Counted from the first letter of the stretch, positions 44,508 through 56,993 are shown. The stretch is 64,000 nucleotides of DNA from Glebionis coronaria (GCA_025667525.1 JANFOE010002249.1:1-64000); one strand, 5' to 3'. Numbers and translations are program-made. The notes: generated by a model not told the origin, from the sequence alone.

Positions 44508-47498
44508 ATGGATTCTGTGCTAAGGACCCAAGTGGGGACTGGTAGAGAACAAAATGGTCTGTATTTTCTTAATACAGTTAAAATAATTGAGAATAATAAT
44601 GTTCAGTTTTGTTGCTTATCTAAATGCATATGGCATAATAGACTTGGTCATCCATCAGACCAAGTTCTACAAGTTCTTAAACAAAGATTAAATATAGATA
44701 TGAGTAATAATGATAATGTTTGTGAGGTATGCCATAAGGCAAAACAAACCAGAGAGCCTTTTCCACTTAGTGAACACAAGACTAAAGATCTTGGTCAAAC
44801 TGTTCATTTGGATGTATGGGGACCATACAAGGTTTCTAGTAGAGAAGGTTTTAAATACTTCTTGACTTTGGTTGATGATTTTACAAGGGTTGTTTGGGTA
44901 TTTCTGTTGAGGGGGAAAATGATGTTTTTGAACAAATTGTTGGTTTTTGTAATTTGATTAAGAATCAATTTGATAAATCTGTTAAGATTTTTAGAAGTGA
45001 TAATGGAACAGAGTTTGTGAATAATAATATGACTGTTTATTGTAAAAACAATGGGATTATTCAACAAACTACATGTGCTTATACTCCTCAACAGAATGGT
45101 GTAGCTGAGAGAAAACATAGGCATTTATTAAATGTTGCTAGGTCTCTCATGTTCCAGGGGGAATTCCTTTGAACATGTGGACTAAATGTGTTCTAACTGC
45201 TGTTTACCTTATTAACAGGACACCTAGCTCTGTTTTGTCTAGAAAAACACCATATGAAATGATATATAAGACTGAACCTAATCTCTCTCATCTGAAATGT
45301 TTTGGTTGCCTTTGTTTTTCAACTGTTTTGAATAATTCTGATAAGTTTTCCTCTAGGTCAGAAAAGTCTGTTTTTATGGGTTATGATTTTGACAAAAAGG
45401 GTTATAAGTTGTTTAGTCTTGAAAGTAAAAAATTCTTTTACTCCAGGGATGTAAAATTTTATGAAACAGTTTATCCTTTCAAAATTAAATCTGAAAATAA
45501 GGATTTTCAATTTGAGTTTGAAAATGTTAATGGAACAAACTTTTTTAATAGTGATCTAGAGGGAAGTTTGTCAAATGATCCCTATGATGATAAGAGAGAT
45601 AAAATAAAAATAACTGAGAGAAGTGAGGGCACAGACCAGTTTTCACTTGGAGGCATTGAGAATACTAATAGTGCTAATAAGGATGAAGGTAAGCATCCTA
45701 ATGATAACATTATAGAAGAAGCCACCAGTGAAACCTTGGAAAGTGCAACACTAGATGAAAATGTAGATTCTGATGGTGATGACACAAATTATCAAAACTT
45801 TAATGAGCAGTTTGTCAGTCCTGCTGAGAGTGTTGTTAGAAAATCTGTTAGAAAAACAAGTATGCCAGTCAAGCTTAAAGATTTTCAAATTAACACAAAG
45901 GTTAAATATAATATAGATAATCATGTGAATTACTCTAAGTTGAGTGTTGACCACTTTAACTTTACTGTTAGTCTAGAAAAGATTAAAGAGCCAAAAACTT
46001 ATGCTGAAGCAGTTAAAGATAATAGATGGATAGAAGCTATGAACTTAGAAATGGAAGCTTTGAATAGAAATGGTACTTGGATAATTACAGATCTTCCAAA
46101 AGGAAGAAAAGCTGTAGGACATAAATAGGTTTATAAGATTAAATATTTTTCTGATGGAAAATTGCAAAGAATCAATGCTAGAGTAGTAGCAAAAGGTTTT
46201 AACCAAAAAGAAGGCATTGATTATGAGGAGACATTCTATCCATTTGTCAAAATTGTCACTGTTAGGTGTCTATTGACTTTGGCTGTTAATCTTAATTGGC
46301 CATTGTATCAATTAGACATAAATAATGCCTTTCTTTATGGTGAATTAGAGGAAGATGTTTACATGACACTTCCAGAAGGCTATTTTGATAAAAATGATAA
46401 AAGAGTTTGCAAACTTGTTAAATCCTTATATGGATTAAAGTAGGCACCCAAAAATGGAATGAGAAACTTACATCTGTTTTGATTGAAAATGGTTTTGTGC
46501 AAAGTAAGAATGATTTCTCATTATTCATCAAAAACAGTAATGGTGTGTTTCTTGCTTTACTTGTATATGTGGATGATATTGTTATCACTGGAAATAATGT
46601 TGCTGAAATTGATAATGTTAAGAAATATCTTAGTTCTAAGTTCCTTATTAAGGATCTTGGTAAGCTAAAGTATTTCTTGGGAATTGAAGTGATAGATTCT
46701 AATAACAGCTTATTACTGACTCAAAGAAAGTATTGTTTGGAAGTACTCTCAGAGTTTGGTATGCTAGCATGCAAACCTTGTGGTACTCCTATAGAAACAA
46801 AAGTCACTACTGTCAAAAAGAATAAACCTGTTATAGACAGACCTTTGATAGGTGTTAACAATTATCAGAAGTTGGTGGGAAAACTGATTTACTTAACTCA
46901 CACAAGACCAGATATCAGCTATGCTGTACATGTTCTTAGTCAGTTTATGCATGCACCTTTAGAATCACATTTGAAGCTTGCTTTTAGAGTTCTTAGATAC
47001 TTAAAGAATTCACCTGGTAAAGGTATTTCTTTTTATAAAAGTAATCTTGAGCTAAGTGTTTATGTTGATTCTGACTGGGCAAAATGCAAGGCTACTAGAA
47101 GATCTGTTACTGGATATTCTGTGTTCTTAGGTAGTTCTCTTGTATCTTGGAAAAGCAAGAAACAATCTATGCTTGCTAAGTCTTCTGCTGAGGCTGAATA
47201 TAGAGCCATGAATACTGTAACTTGTGAAGTTATATGGATTCTTAAAATACTTACAGAACTGAATGTTGACATCTCTCTTCCAGTTCCTATACATTGTGAT
47301 AACAGTTCAACAATTCAAATTGCTGCTAATCCTGTTTTCCATGAGAAAACTAAACATTTTGAAATAGAGTTGTTTTTCTTAAGAGAAAAAGTTGCTGATG
47401 GTATTGTTAAGAGATTGAAAGTGAAATCAGAAGATAATGTTGCAGATATTTTCACAAAAGGGCTGAGTGTTCAGGATCATAATAAGTTTTGTGTGTAG
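44508..47498 (+). pseudogene. Copia element ii pol, multiply broken
   Basis: Begins at MDSVLRTQVGTGREQNGLYF, i.e. the pre-integrase region. The zinc-binding segment (WHNRLGHPSDQVLQVL, CEVCHKAKQ) is followed by the integrase core with LDVWGPYKVSS, FRSDNGTEF and TPQQNGVAERKHRHL. Frame breaks are near 44910 and 45165. A TAG at 46126-46128 replaces Trp before VYKIKYF. A TAG at 46441-46443 replaces Gln in the SLYGLKQ motif, followed by a shift. The reverse transcriptase keeps ALLVYVDDIVITGN, and RNase H keeps YVDSDWAKCKATRRS and SAEAEYRAMN. The stop is at 47496-47498, 42 bp before the 3' LTR. It is clearly non-autonomous. Confidence 0.85.
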
Positions 47499-47540
47499 CT
47501 TGGTTTATATGACATGTACAAGAGTTAGTCTAAGGGGGAA

Positions 47541-48011
47541 TATTAAAAGTATACTTCTGTATACTTATTTATACCAACTCTTGTACACAGGGACTATAAT
47601 TGCCAATTTCCATTCTTCAAGGTAAGCCAGGTAAGTTGTTTATATATTTTCTATATTTGCAATGTCTATTGCTTTGCAGGGACTGGTTTGTGCAATATTC
47701 AAGGGACTAAAGTTGAACATTGGATGGGAAACTAAGGACCTATAGCTCAAGTTGTATATATATAGTTTTGTTAGGTGAAACGAGTCATTCAGTCTAGTTA
47801 TCTCTCTCTTGTTTCACACAGTTAACTCGTTTCTCTTGTTCGTATCGTTCTTGATATTTGATCTCAATCTGTGAGATCTAGTTTGTTTCTTTTGGTTGTA
47901 TGTTTTGATCACAAACCCATATATTACATTTGAAGTAATAGTCTGAGGCTGTTAATAAGAAAAAGGGGAGGTTGGTTGTGTTATATCTTGATCTTTGTAT
48001 AAATTTCCACA
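47541..48011 (+). repeat. 3' LTR of copia element ii
   Basis: 471 bp partner of 43407-43878, ending next to the AAATT duplication, whose last base is the first base of element i's 3' LTR. Confidence 0.88.
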
Positions 48012-48015
48012 AAAT

Positions 48016-48344
48016 TGTTATATTTAGTCTTTATGTTTGCCTAAGTCGTGTCTAGGGATTAAGAGTCGAGTAGCCTAATAACTATGAATAAAGGTCGGTT
48101 GGCAATGTCTAAGCCCAACCCGACCCGTAGGACTTGCTATAGTCGGTTCCCCCTCATCTCTATAAAAGGAGGTGAGGGGGAACAAACCAATTACGTCATT
48201 CTTTCAATAAACTAATCGGGAAACGATTAGGGATATTACCTTGTGTGGGCGTCGCTTTACTTTTCTGTCGATTGCTGTGTGTATGTGTTCTTCGATCGAT
48301 ATTCCGCATCTAGATAACCCGGATTGTAGGGATTACATCCTACA
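48016..48344 (+). repeat. 3' LTR of copia element i
   Basis: 329 bp partner of 31605-31933, separated from its own polypurine tract by element ii. Confidence 0.88.
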
Positions 48345-48654
48345 GTCACTGTTACTATAATCAAGGTTACCTTAAGGAACGTGGTCGAGCAACAAACGAA
48401 TGTGATTGAGAAATAAAATGAGATTGATTGGCAACTATGCCTTTTTGATCCTATTAAAATGTCGACTGTGATATGTTTGCAAGAGTGTCTGTACCATACG
48501 GTAAAACCATATGCTCTCATTTTAGGGTTCATATTAGAATCTGGGCTTCATGTTTAGTGCATGTTTGTGTGTTCTAGCTGCTGCGAGCTTACTTGGCCTT
48601 TGACTTTTAAAAGTCAACTTTGTGGTTTGGTTTGTCTCTTTTGCTTGCTTGGTA
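48345..48654. other. Flank after copia element i
   Basis: Non-coding. GAACGTGGTCGAGCAACAAA (about 48379) resembles 10453-10475 in the F-box upstream region of copy B, so part of this stretch belongs to the same duplicated module. No gene. Confidence 0.4.
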
Positions 48655-48830
48655 CTAGAGGTGGCAAAACGGGCGGGCGGGCGGGCACGGGCGGCGGGCT
48701 AAACGGGCAACGGGCTAAACGGGCGGCGGGCTAAACGGGCGCGGGCTAAATGGGCACGGGCGAAACGGGCGGGCAAAATGGGCGGGCTAAACGGGCGCAA
48801 GCTAAAAAAGGGAAAAAACATATAAAAACC
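48655..48830 (+). mobile_element. hAT-like terminal sequence, fragment 2, with G-quadruplex motif
   Basis: TAGAGGTGGCAAAACGGG followed by about a dozen ACGGGC / GGGCTAA blocks, homologous to 29664-29770. At 48671-48685 four GGG runs are separated by single C residues, a classic G-quadruplex pattern. The opposite terminus is not seen. Confidence 0.45.
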
Positions 48831-49664
48831 TACAATCTTCGGTCTAAGTATTAACCTCGTAAATTACAGACGCGGTGTAAGTAATTTTCACAACAGTTTG
48901 ATCTGTTTCCAATGTCAAACCAAGGGCCTACAAACAAAAATATGATTGACCGTACGAAAACATATTAAAGAACCACAAAAACATTCTACAAATAATCTTA
49001 GAATGCTCACTTGGGAGAGAATACAAATCTCTATGAAACCGCTCGAGCTCAATGATCTGGGACTCGTCGATTCTTTCATCTTGAACTTGAACCCGTACCA
49101 TATAAACCGATAAGCCTCTTATTTTCAACATTGTTACGTCCCAAAATCTCACATTTAGCAAGATCAACTCTACAACTGCTAAAAATATGAACTTTTCTCT
49201 TGTTTGAAACAAAACACGAGACACCCAATTAAGAATGAGACTGATTGGCATCTGCCCACACAGGTAAAACCTTCAAAGCTATCCACTTTTTCACAATTTG
49301 AGCATGATGTCTCAAGTACCAGCATGTTTCAAGCCATCCACTTTTTGTCCCATGATGTCTCAAGTACCAGGTTATGCCGATTCAAGGCTTGACTCTTTCC
49401 CTTCTTAGTAATGTTCTTTTTGGTATCATCTTTTATATGTATTTGGAACTTTTATTTAAACTTGAATATGTGCCGTTGAGCATATCCAACTAATGCATCA
49501 GAACTCAGTAGATTATAGAGACGTCCATTACAGAACCACAACAAAAAAGATTGAGCACGACAAACACGAAAATAAAGATGACATCAACGAGAAGAATTAG
49601 ACTATAAAACTATGAACGTGGTCACAATATTATAATGTACTTAAATTTAAAATGAACAGTGTAA
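48831..49664. other. Unassigned sequence before module copy C
   Basis: No recognised gene. A 107-codon minus-strand frame (48928-49251) has no family match. A 19-bp direct repeat ATGATGTCTCAAGTACCAG occurs at about 49303 and 49352. Confidence 0.35.
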
Positions 49665-49998
49665 CTGTGTATGGACATAAGGAATCAACATTTACCAGTT
49701 TCATTAGTGACATATTAGCCCTACTGCATTTTTAGAGATCGAAACGGCCAATGCTTTGAATAGAACAAAAGGTATATAACGCTGAAAAGTTTACTGTTTC
49801 TTGTATCATTTTGAGTTACAAGACATTATGTTTAACACAGTACACTTTGGCAATGATAATAATTTGAACCGGTGTATAGAGGTTGCAATTAGTGTCATTC
49901 AGGAGCTTAATTAGCAAGAGATTACCAAGCAACTAAGACCAGCTCCATCTCGGTACTATAATCTTTTCTTTCCTTGATCCAAATGGATGGAAAACAGT
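49665..49998 (+). pseudogene. GLX1: Glyoxalase I remnants, copy C
   Basis: Short, strongly degraded counterpart of 7993-8740. It has the ACTGTGTATGGACATAAGG leader, then the last GLX1 exon around 49885-49995, where VIQEL, the TCTTTCCTTGATCC segment and GATGGAAAACAG are still recognisable. Internal exons are missing. Confidence 0.5.
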
Positions 49999-50263
49999 AA
50001 ATCTCATTTGTTTAACATGTAGACATTTTAACTTGTTTGACTGTAAAAGGTCAAACTTTATTGTTTCCATGACTAACAAAGTATCAAGAAGCTTACAAAA
50101 GTCACTGATGAGTAACAGAATTAACTGTATCTGAATTTTGAAATACACCAAATATGTTTAGATAAACGTGAGTTCAAAGCGTCGTGAGTCACCCTCAGCA
50201 CCTTCACTTTCAGGACCATCATCAAGCAATACTTTCTCTGAATCTCCATCCAAGTCGCCACTT

Positions 50264-51472
50264 TCATGCATCGGCAATCTTCAAGTTCGATGGAAAAGTG
50301 AAACCTTTCCTTTTCAAGTGATTGAGAACCTACCAACAAGAAAGCAGCAATATGAAGGGGCCAGCACAATCATTAGTGTTTATACCGGTAATGTAAATAC
50401 AAATACTGCATAAGTACAAAACGTATAACTTTGATCAAGTGTACCAGAAAAAATTATATTAAAGCATTACGAAAAAAAAAAAGTAGTACCAAAGCAAATA
50501 ATGAACAATTCTTGAGATAACTGCTAAAACGAAGTAGGAATATTTTACCTCTAAACACGATTTCCCAACGCCTAGCTCTTTAACATGGCGAAGGCTTTGT
50601 ATAAATCCTTTAAGCATTTCTTCCTCCTCCGCTTTTTGATCTCGTAAATACCCCAACATTTTATAATCTAAGTTAGCTTTGACTAAAGAAGATACGCTTA
50701 GCAAGACAAGCTTCGACAAGCGCAAGTAATCTCCGATTGTCAGTGAGGAAATATAAGGAGCTTTGATTTTAATAATACGTGCATATTCCTCAGCATTATA
50801 TCTACGAACCTCGTATCCATCTAACACAAATTCTTTGACACTCTTAGAAGTAATATCAATCATCCTAAATCCAGAGCAATCTTTTAAAGCCAAAGTTTCC
50901 AAACGAGGGCTTCCGGTCAATATATTCTGAATCAAATCGTCATCTAAATTCATTCGTGAAATACACAGACTACTAAGGTTATTCCAACTAATGGCGCCGA
51001 CCGGATTAAGTATAAAACATGACAATGCGAGACTAGTAAAACAATTGTTGGTGAAAAAAAACTCGGAATGTAACTCAAACTTATCAATATGATCAGGATC
51101 CGATATAGTCAAACTAAGCTCTTGGACGTTACGCTTTACAGCATAGAGAATGCAGTCATTAACCAGTGGCTCAAACTTTTGATCGTAACATGGATCGAGT
51201 TGGAATTTATTGAGGTTCACTTGGACTTGGGTAACGCATCGAGTTAAGGCTTTGTGAACTAACTGAAAGACAACATTATTCCGGTATTCGAGTATATCAT
51301 CATTGAATATGAGATCAGGAAGTAGAGTCCAAAGATGTTTCCATCGTTTCGAGAGAACACACGTTTTCGTTGCACGTCTCGTGCAGCCTAAACGAGACAA
51401 GATTTCAACAAGCAAGCAATCCGGTAGCAAACTTATCCGATCTTCTCCCATAATCTTTTTCTTTTTGAACAT
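50264..51472 (-). CDS. F-box/LRR-repeat protein, copy C (two exons)
   Basis: Exon 1 is 51472-50549 and exon 2 is 50329-50264, with a phase-0 intron (donor GTAAAA, GGTAG acceptor). The product is 329 residues from MFKKKKIMGED, or 322 from the second Met at 51451. The F-box LLPDCLLVEILSRLGC...VLSKRWKHLWTLLPDLIF starts near residue 14. LRR-like segments (FTSLALSCFILN, NLSSLCISRMNLDDDLI, LETLALKDCSGFRM, LTIGDYLRLSKLVLLSVSS) follow, and the C-terminus is LGVGKSCLE-VLNHLKRKG-FTFPSNLKIADA. This is the best-preserved of the three copies. It would serve as an SCF ubiquitin-ligase adaptor; the target is unknown. The CACTA insertion 324 bp upstream may affect its expression. Confidence 0.78.
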
Positions 51473-51795
51473 AATCTCTCTATGTGTTTTTATTCGTTTT
51501 TGGGTAAAATTTCGGTTGATTTTGACAGCAGCACAACTCTCGTAAGGTTAAATAGATTTACTCCCGAAGAGTACGTGTTGATCAAGTTTGCTTAGGATTA
51601 GGAAGATAATTACGTAAAATATTGCATATATTTCCAGGCTTTTTTAGACCGGGCTTTTTCCAGGCCAGGCAAAGCCCAGGCTCGGGCTTTAGCCGAACGT
51701 GGTCGAGAAATAATGGCGGCGTGATTGGTTGTTAAATTATAAATTAGGAATATAATAGAATTGTTTTTAGCATGCATGGTAGAACCAATACACGA
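51473..51795. promoter_or_regulatory. F-box copy C upstream region, left flank of CACTA 2
   Basis: Near-copy of 10228-10571, about 16 bp shorter in the GTGGTCGAG region. It ends in CGA directly before the CACTA end, as in copy B. It would carry the F-box 3 promoter on the minus strand. Confidence 0.5.
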
Positions 51796-51826
51796 CACTA
51801 CAACAAAACTGAGAACAGGTGACCGG

Positions 51827-52270
51827 AGTTTCCCTGGCGACACAATGACGCCAGGGATAACTCATTTTCCCTGACGACAACGCTGACGTGTCGATAAAGC
51901 AGATTTACTTTTTGGTCAAAGTTTGACTAGGGTTTCTCTGGCGACATGTCGCCAGGGATAATCCGTCCAAAATAAGATACCAAATGAAAGAGCGCGAAAT
52001 TTTCCATCCAATGTATCCCTGGCGACATGTCGCTAGGGAAACTTTGTCCAAAGTTATCCCTGGCGACATGTCGCCAGGGAAACTTCGTCCATCGTATTTA
52101 ACAATAATTATTTTTTGCTGATAACCTGCCAAATTTATCCCTGACGACATGTCGCCAGGGAAACTTTGTTATACGTAATTAGCTTCAAAGTTAAGCAGAA
52201 AATGTGTGGCGAGCATTTACCCGCCAAATCCCAAAAGTTTCCCTGGCGTGTCGCCAGAGAAACTCCCTAG
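51827..52270. repeat. Left subterminal palindromes, CACTA copy C
   Basis: Equivalent of 10605-11045. Several palindromes have point changes that break symmetry, for example CTGACGACATGTCG at about 52142 and TTTCTCTGGCGACA near 51934. Confidence 0.82.
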
Positions 52271-52313
52271 CATATATATTATTAGTTTTTTGCTTGTTAT
52301 GAAAAATTATTAA

Positions 52314-52725
52314 TTATTCCATATAATTATTATTTTAACTATCGATCCGATGTTATTTTATTTTTGCGACTTTTATATAATAAAATGAGACATTTATAAA
52401 ACAAATATTTATTTATTCCAAATAATTATTATTTTAACTATCGATCCGATGTTATTTTATTTTTGCGACGTTTATATAATAAAAATGAGACATTTATAAA
52501 ACAAATATTTATTTATTCCAAATAATTATTATTTTAACTATCGATCCGATGTTATTTTATTTTTGCGACGTTTATATAATAAAAATAAGACATTTATAAA
52601 ACAAATATTTATTTATTCTAAATAATTATTATTTTAACTATCGATCCAATGTTATTTTATTTTTGCGACGTTTATATAATAAAAATGAGACGTTTATAAA
52701 ACAAATATTTATTTATTCCAAATAT
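52314..52725. repeat. 100-bp tandem repeat, CACTA copy C
   Basis: Four units as in 11091-11500; the first is one base shorter (AAAATGAGAC). Confidence 0.88.
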
Positions 52726-52879
52726 TACATAAAACCTTTTGTAATATCACATGGGAGACTTACAGACAAACAATCCTAAACATAATTTTATTCGTCACGG
52801 ACACTTAAACACGCGCTTAATTAAACATGGATATTACAACGACATTAGACTCGTAAACACGGAAAAAACACATCACAAA

Positions 52880-53383
52880 CTAGTTCAAACTAAGGTTCCC
52901 CATGTCATCGTAAAGGTCGTGAAGTAGTGCAGCTGAATCCATTGTGTGCCTATCGCAATTTTTGTACAACTCTACTGTACTCTCAAGTACCATTATCATT
53001 CCATTCAAGCGCACACAGTTTGCACACGTTGAAGAGCTTGGAGAAGAAATTGGAGTCCTTGAAGGTTTCGAAGAAGAGCTTGGAGGAGAAAAGCTCGTTG
53101 AAGGTCTTGAAGAAGAGCTTGGAGGAGAAAAGCTCGTTGAAGGTCTTGAAGAAGAGCTTGGAGGAGAAAAGCTCATTGAACCTCCAAGAGAATTGACAAG
53201 TAGTCTGACTCGTTCGTCTTTCCATAAAAAAAATCTGCATCCATATGAAACTGAAGGTTTCACCTTTGAACATGGACAAGCATAGTACTGTCTACCAAAG
53301 GTATCATCTTGCCACGATTTTCGAAGAACTACATCTCCACGTCCACACGTACACAAAAAAGCTTCATGATTCAACATCTTCAT
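52880..53383 (-). CDS. GRF-type zinc-finger protein carried by CACTA, copy C
   Basis: 167 residues, the same length and frame as 11658-12161. The finger has CTCGRG, GRQYYAC, then YGCRFFLWKDERV, keeping the aromatic W of the family's FFxWxDE signature that copy B has changed. Three SFSPPSSSSRPST-type repeats and the CANCVRLNGMI segment follow. The frame survives without stops in both copies although the transposition genes of copy B have stops. Function unknown; nucleic-acid binding is likely from the finger. Confidence 0.72.
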   Translation of the reverse strand: MKMLNHEAFLCTCGRGDVVLRKSWQDDTFGRQYYACPCSKVKPSVSYGCRFFLWKDERVRLLVNSLGGSMSFSPPSSSSRPSTSFSPPSSSSRPSTSFSPPSSSSKPSRTPISSPSSSTCANCVRLNGMIMVLESTVELYKNCDRHTMDSAALLHDLYDDMGNLSLN

Positions 53384-53507
53384 AATAACAATGTGTTTAT
53401 GATGATAAGTGTGTGTGATCTGCTGGTGGTTGTGATGATAAGGTGTGTGTGTGGTTCTCCTTTTATGCTAAAAAAGTGAGGGAAATTGTAACATTTTCCC
53501 TCAAATG

Positions 53508-53591
53508 TTTTCCCTCTAATATTTTCCCTCCAATATTTTCCCGCCAATGTTTTCCCGCCAATATTTTCCCGCCAATGTTTTCACGCCAATG
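53508..53591. promoter_or_regulatory. 14-bp tandem array with E2F-type motifs, copy C
   Basis: Same array as 12286-12369. Exact TTTCCCGC occurs at 53537, 53551 and 53565. It lies 125-208 bp upstream of the antisense GRF gene start. Confidence 0.6.
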
Positions 53592-56376
53592 TCTTGGTTA
53601 CACGTTAGATGTTAAATGGATGAGTCGGTATGCATTTGTTAAACGTTAGATGTTCAATGGATGAGTCGGTATGTCTTGGTTACACGTTAGATGTTCAATG
53701 GATGACACGACATGTCTTGGTTACATGTTAGATGTTCAATGGATGAGTCGGTATGTGTTGGTTACACGTTAGATGTTCAATGGATGAGTAGACATGTCTT
53801 GGTTACACGTTAGATGTTCAATAGATGAGTCGATATGCATTTGTTAATCGTTATAAGTTAAACATGGATGCGTCGATATGTGTTGGTTACACGTTAGATG
53901 TTCAATGGATGAGTAGACATGTCTTGGTTACACGTTAGATGTTCAATGAATGAGTCGGCATGTCTTGGTTACACGTTAGATGTTCAATGGATGAGTCGGT
54001 TTGCATTTGTTAAACGTTAGATGTTCAATGGATGAGTCGGTATGTGTTGGTTACACGTTAGATGTTCAATGGATGAGTAGACATGTCTTGGTTACACGTT
54101 AGATGTTCAATGAATGAGTCGGCATGTCTTGGTTACACGTTAGATGTTCAATGCATGAGTCGGTTTGCATTTATTAAACGTTAGATGTTCAATGGATGAG
54201 TCGATATGTGTTGGTTACACGTTAGATGTTCAATGGATGAGTAGACATGTCTTGGTTACACGTTAGATGTTCAATGAATGAGTCGGCATGTCTTGGTTAC
54301 ACGTTAGATGTTCAATGGATGAGTCGACATGTCTTGGTTACACGTTAGATGTTCAATAGATGAGTCGGTATGCATTTGTTAAACGTTAGAAGATAAACAT
54401 GGATGAGTCGGTATGTGTTGTTTACACGTTAGATGTTCAATAGATGAGTAGACATGTCTTGGTTACACGTTAGATGTTCAATGAATGAGTCGGCATGTCT
54501 TGGTTACACGTTAGATGTTCAATGGATGAGTCGGTTTGCATTTGTTAAACGTTATATGTTCAATGGTTAAGTCGATATGTGTTGGTTACACGTTAGATGT
54601 TCAATGGATGAGTAGACATGTCTTGGTTACACGTTAGATGTTCAATGAATGAGTCGGCATGTCTTGGTTACGCGTTAGATGTTCAATGGATGAGTCGACA
54701 TGCCTTGGTTACACGTTAGATGTTCAATAGATGAGTCGGTATGCATGTATTAAACGTTAGAAGTTAAACATGGATGAGTCGGTATGTGTTGGTTACACGT
54801 TAGATGTTCAATGGATGAGTAGACTTGTCTTGGTTACACGTTAGATGTTCAATGAATGAGTCGGCATGTCTTGGTTACACGTTAGATGTTCAATGGATGA
54901 GTCGGTTTGCATTTGTTAAACGTTAGATGTTCAATGGATGAGTCGGTATGTGTTGGTTACACGTTAGATGTTCAATGGATGAGTCGACATGTCTTAGTTA
55001 CACGTTAGATGTTCAATGAATGAGTCAGCATGTCTTGGTTACACGTTAGATGTTCAATGGATGAGTCGGTTTGCATTTGTTAAACGCTAGATGTTCAATG
55101 GATGAGTCGGTATGTGTTGGTTACACGTTAGATGTTCAATGGATGAGTAGACATGTCTTGGTTACACGTTAGATGTTCAATGAATGAGTCGGCATGTCTT
55201 GGTTACACGTTAGATGTTCAATGGATGAGTCGACATGTCTTTGTTACACGTTAGATGTTCAATAGATGAGTCGGTATGCATTTGTTAAACGTTAGAAGTT
55301 AAACATGGATGCGTCGGTATGTGTTGGTTACACGTTAGATGTTCAATGGATGAGTAGACATGTCTTGGTTACACGTTAGATGTTCAATGAATGAGTCGGC
55401 ATGTCTTGGTTACACGTTAGATGTTCAATGGATGAGTCGGTTTGCATTTGTTAAATGTTAGATGTTCAATGGATGAGTCGGTATGTGTTGGTTACACGTT
55501 AGATGTTCAATGGATGAGTAGACATGTCTTGGTTACACGTTAGATGTTCAATGAATGAGTCGGCATGTCTTGGTTACACGTTAGATGTTCAATGGATGAG
55601 TCGACATGTCTTGGTTACACGTTAGATGTTCAATAGATGAGTCGGTATGCATTTGTTAAACGTTAAAAGTTAAACATGGATGATTCGGTATGTGTTGGTT
55701 ACACGTTAGATGTTCAATGGATGAGTTGACATGTCTTGGTTACACGTTAGATGTTCAATGAATGAGTCGGCATGTGTTGGTTACACGTTAGATGTTCAAT
55801 GGATGAGTCTGTTTGCATTTGTTAAACTTTATATGTTCAATGGATGAGTCGGTATGTGCTGGTTACACGTTAGATGTTCAATGGATGAGTCGACATGTCT
55901 TGGTTACACGTTAGATGTTCAATGAATGAGTCGACATGTCTTGGTTACACGTTAGATATTCAATGGATGAGTCGACATGTCTTGGTTACACGTTAGATGT
56001 TCAATAGATGAGTCGGTATGCATTTGTTATACGTTAGAAGTTAAACATGGATGAGTCGGTATGTGTTGGTTACACGTTAGATGTTCAATGGATGAGTAGA
56101 CATGTCTTGGTTACACGTTAGATGTTCAATGGATGAGTCGATATGCATTTGTTAAACGTTAGATGTTCAATGGATGAGTCGGTATGTGTTGGTTTCATGT
56201 TAGATGTTCAATGGATGAGTAGACATGTCTTGGTTACACGTTAGATGTTCAAAGCATGAGTCAGCAGTCTTGGTTACACTTTAGATGTTTAATGGATGAC
56301 TCGGCATGTCTTGGTTACATGTTAGATGTTCAATGGATGAGTCGGTATGCATTTGTTAAACGTTAGATGTTAAATG
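53588..56376. repeat. 41-bp satellite array, CACTA copy C
   Basis: About 68 monomers of the same satellite as 12366-15690, with the same monomer classes. The GCATGAGTCGG variant occurs once (about 54153) instead of twice, and the total is 536 bp shorter. The shared order of variants shows that both arrays descend from one array. Confidence 0.92.
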
Positions 56377-56440
56377 GTTACCGAATTAGAATAAATCGAG
56401 AAACTAAACGGACTAAATCGGAATGAATTTAGAAATTAAA

Positions 56441-56993
56441 CTGACCGGGATGATATTATTATTTTATAAATAATAATAATTATTTTATAAATAATAATAA
56501 CAATTATTATTTTATAAATAATAATAATAATTATTATTATTTTATTACTAATTATAATAATATATAAGTAATAATAAATTTTATTTTGACAAATATTATC
56601 CCCTGCGACAACTTGGACTTTCCCTGACCGGGATGATATTATTATTTTATAAATAATAATAATTATTTTATAAATAATAATAATAATTATTATTATTTTA
56701 TAAATAATAATAATTATTATTATTATTTTATTACTAATTATAATAATATATAAGTAATAATAAATTTTATTTTGGCAAATATTATCCCCTGCGACAACTT
56801 GGACTTTCCCTGACCGGGATGATATTCTTATTTTATAAATAATAATAATTATTTTATAAATAATAATAATAATAATAATTTTATAAATAATAATAATTAT
56901 TATTATTATTTTATTACTAATTATAACAATATATAAGTAATAATAAATTTTATTTTGACAAATATTATCCCCTGCGACAACTTTGACTTCCCC
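56441..56993. repeat. AT-rich triplicate repeat, CACTA copy C
   Basis: Units start CTGACCGGGA at 56441, 56624 and 56810. Unit lengths differ slightly from copy B through gain or loss of TAATAA-type triplets. Confidence 0.82.

Larger units (their letters stand above)
43407..48011 (+). mobile_element. Ty1/copia element ii, gag-deleted
   Basis: 4,605 bp. LTRs are 43407-43878 and 47541-48011 (472 and 471 bp), each starting TATTAAAAGT and ending TTTCCACA. The perfect target duplication AAATT is at 43402-43406 and 48012-48016. The primer-binding site TGGTATCAGAGCC starts at 43879 and the polypurine tract AAGGGGGAA ends at 47540. It inserted across the polypurine tract/LTR border of element i. About five LTR differences by eye (1.1 percent) make it the youngest of the three. 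Gag and protease are gone: the leader leads directly into pre-integrase sequence. Confidence 0.9.
31605..48344 (+). mobile_element. Ty1/copia element i, host of two nested insertions
   Basis: Identical-length LTRs (31605-31933 and 48016-48344, 329 bp) bound a 16.7-kb span. Removing the nested elements at 34421-41390 and 43407-48011 leaves about 5.15 kb, normal for copia. The primer-binding site TGGTATCAAGCCTGG at 31936-31950 follows the 5' LTR (initiator Met tRNA type). The polypurine tract AAGGTGGAAAT is at about 43395-43405. Flanks GTCAT (31600-31604) and GTCAC (48345-48349) look like a target duplication with one change. About eight LTR differences by eye (2.4 percent) make it the oldest of the nest. 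Confidence 0.9.

Noticed and set aside
49204..49392. 62-codon plus-strand ORF
   Set aside because: It spans a 19-bp direct repeat and has no recognisable domain.
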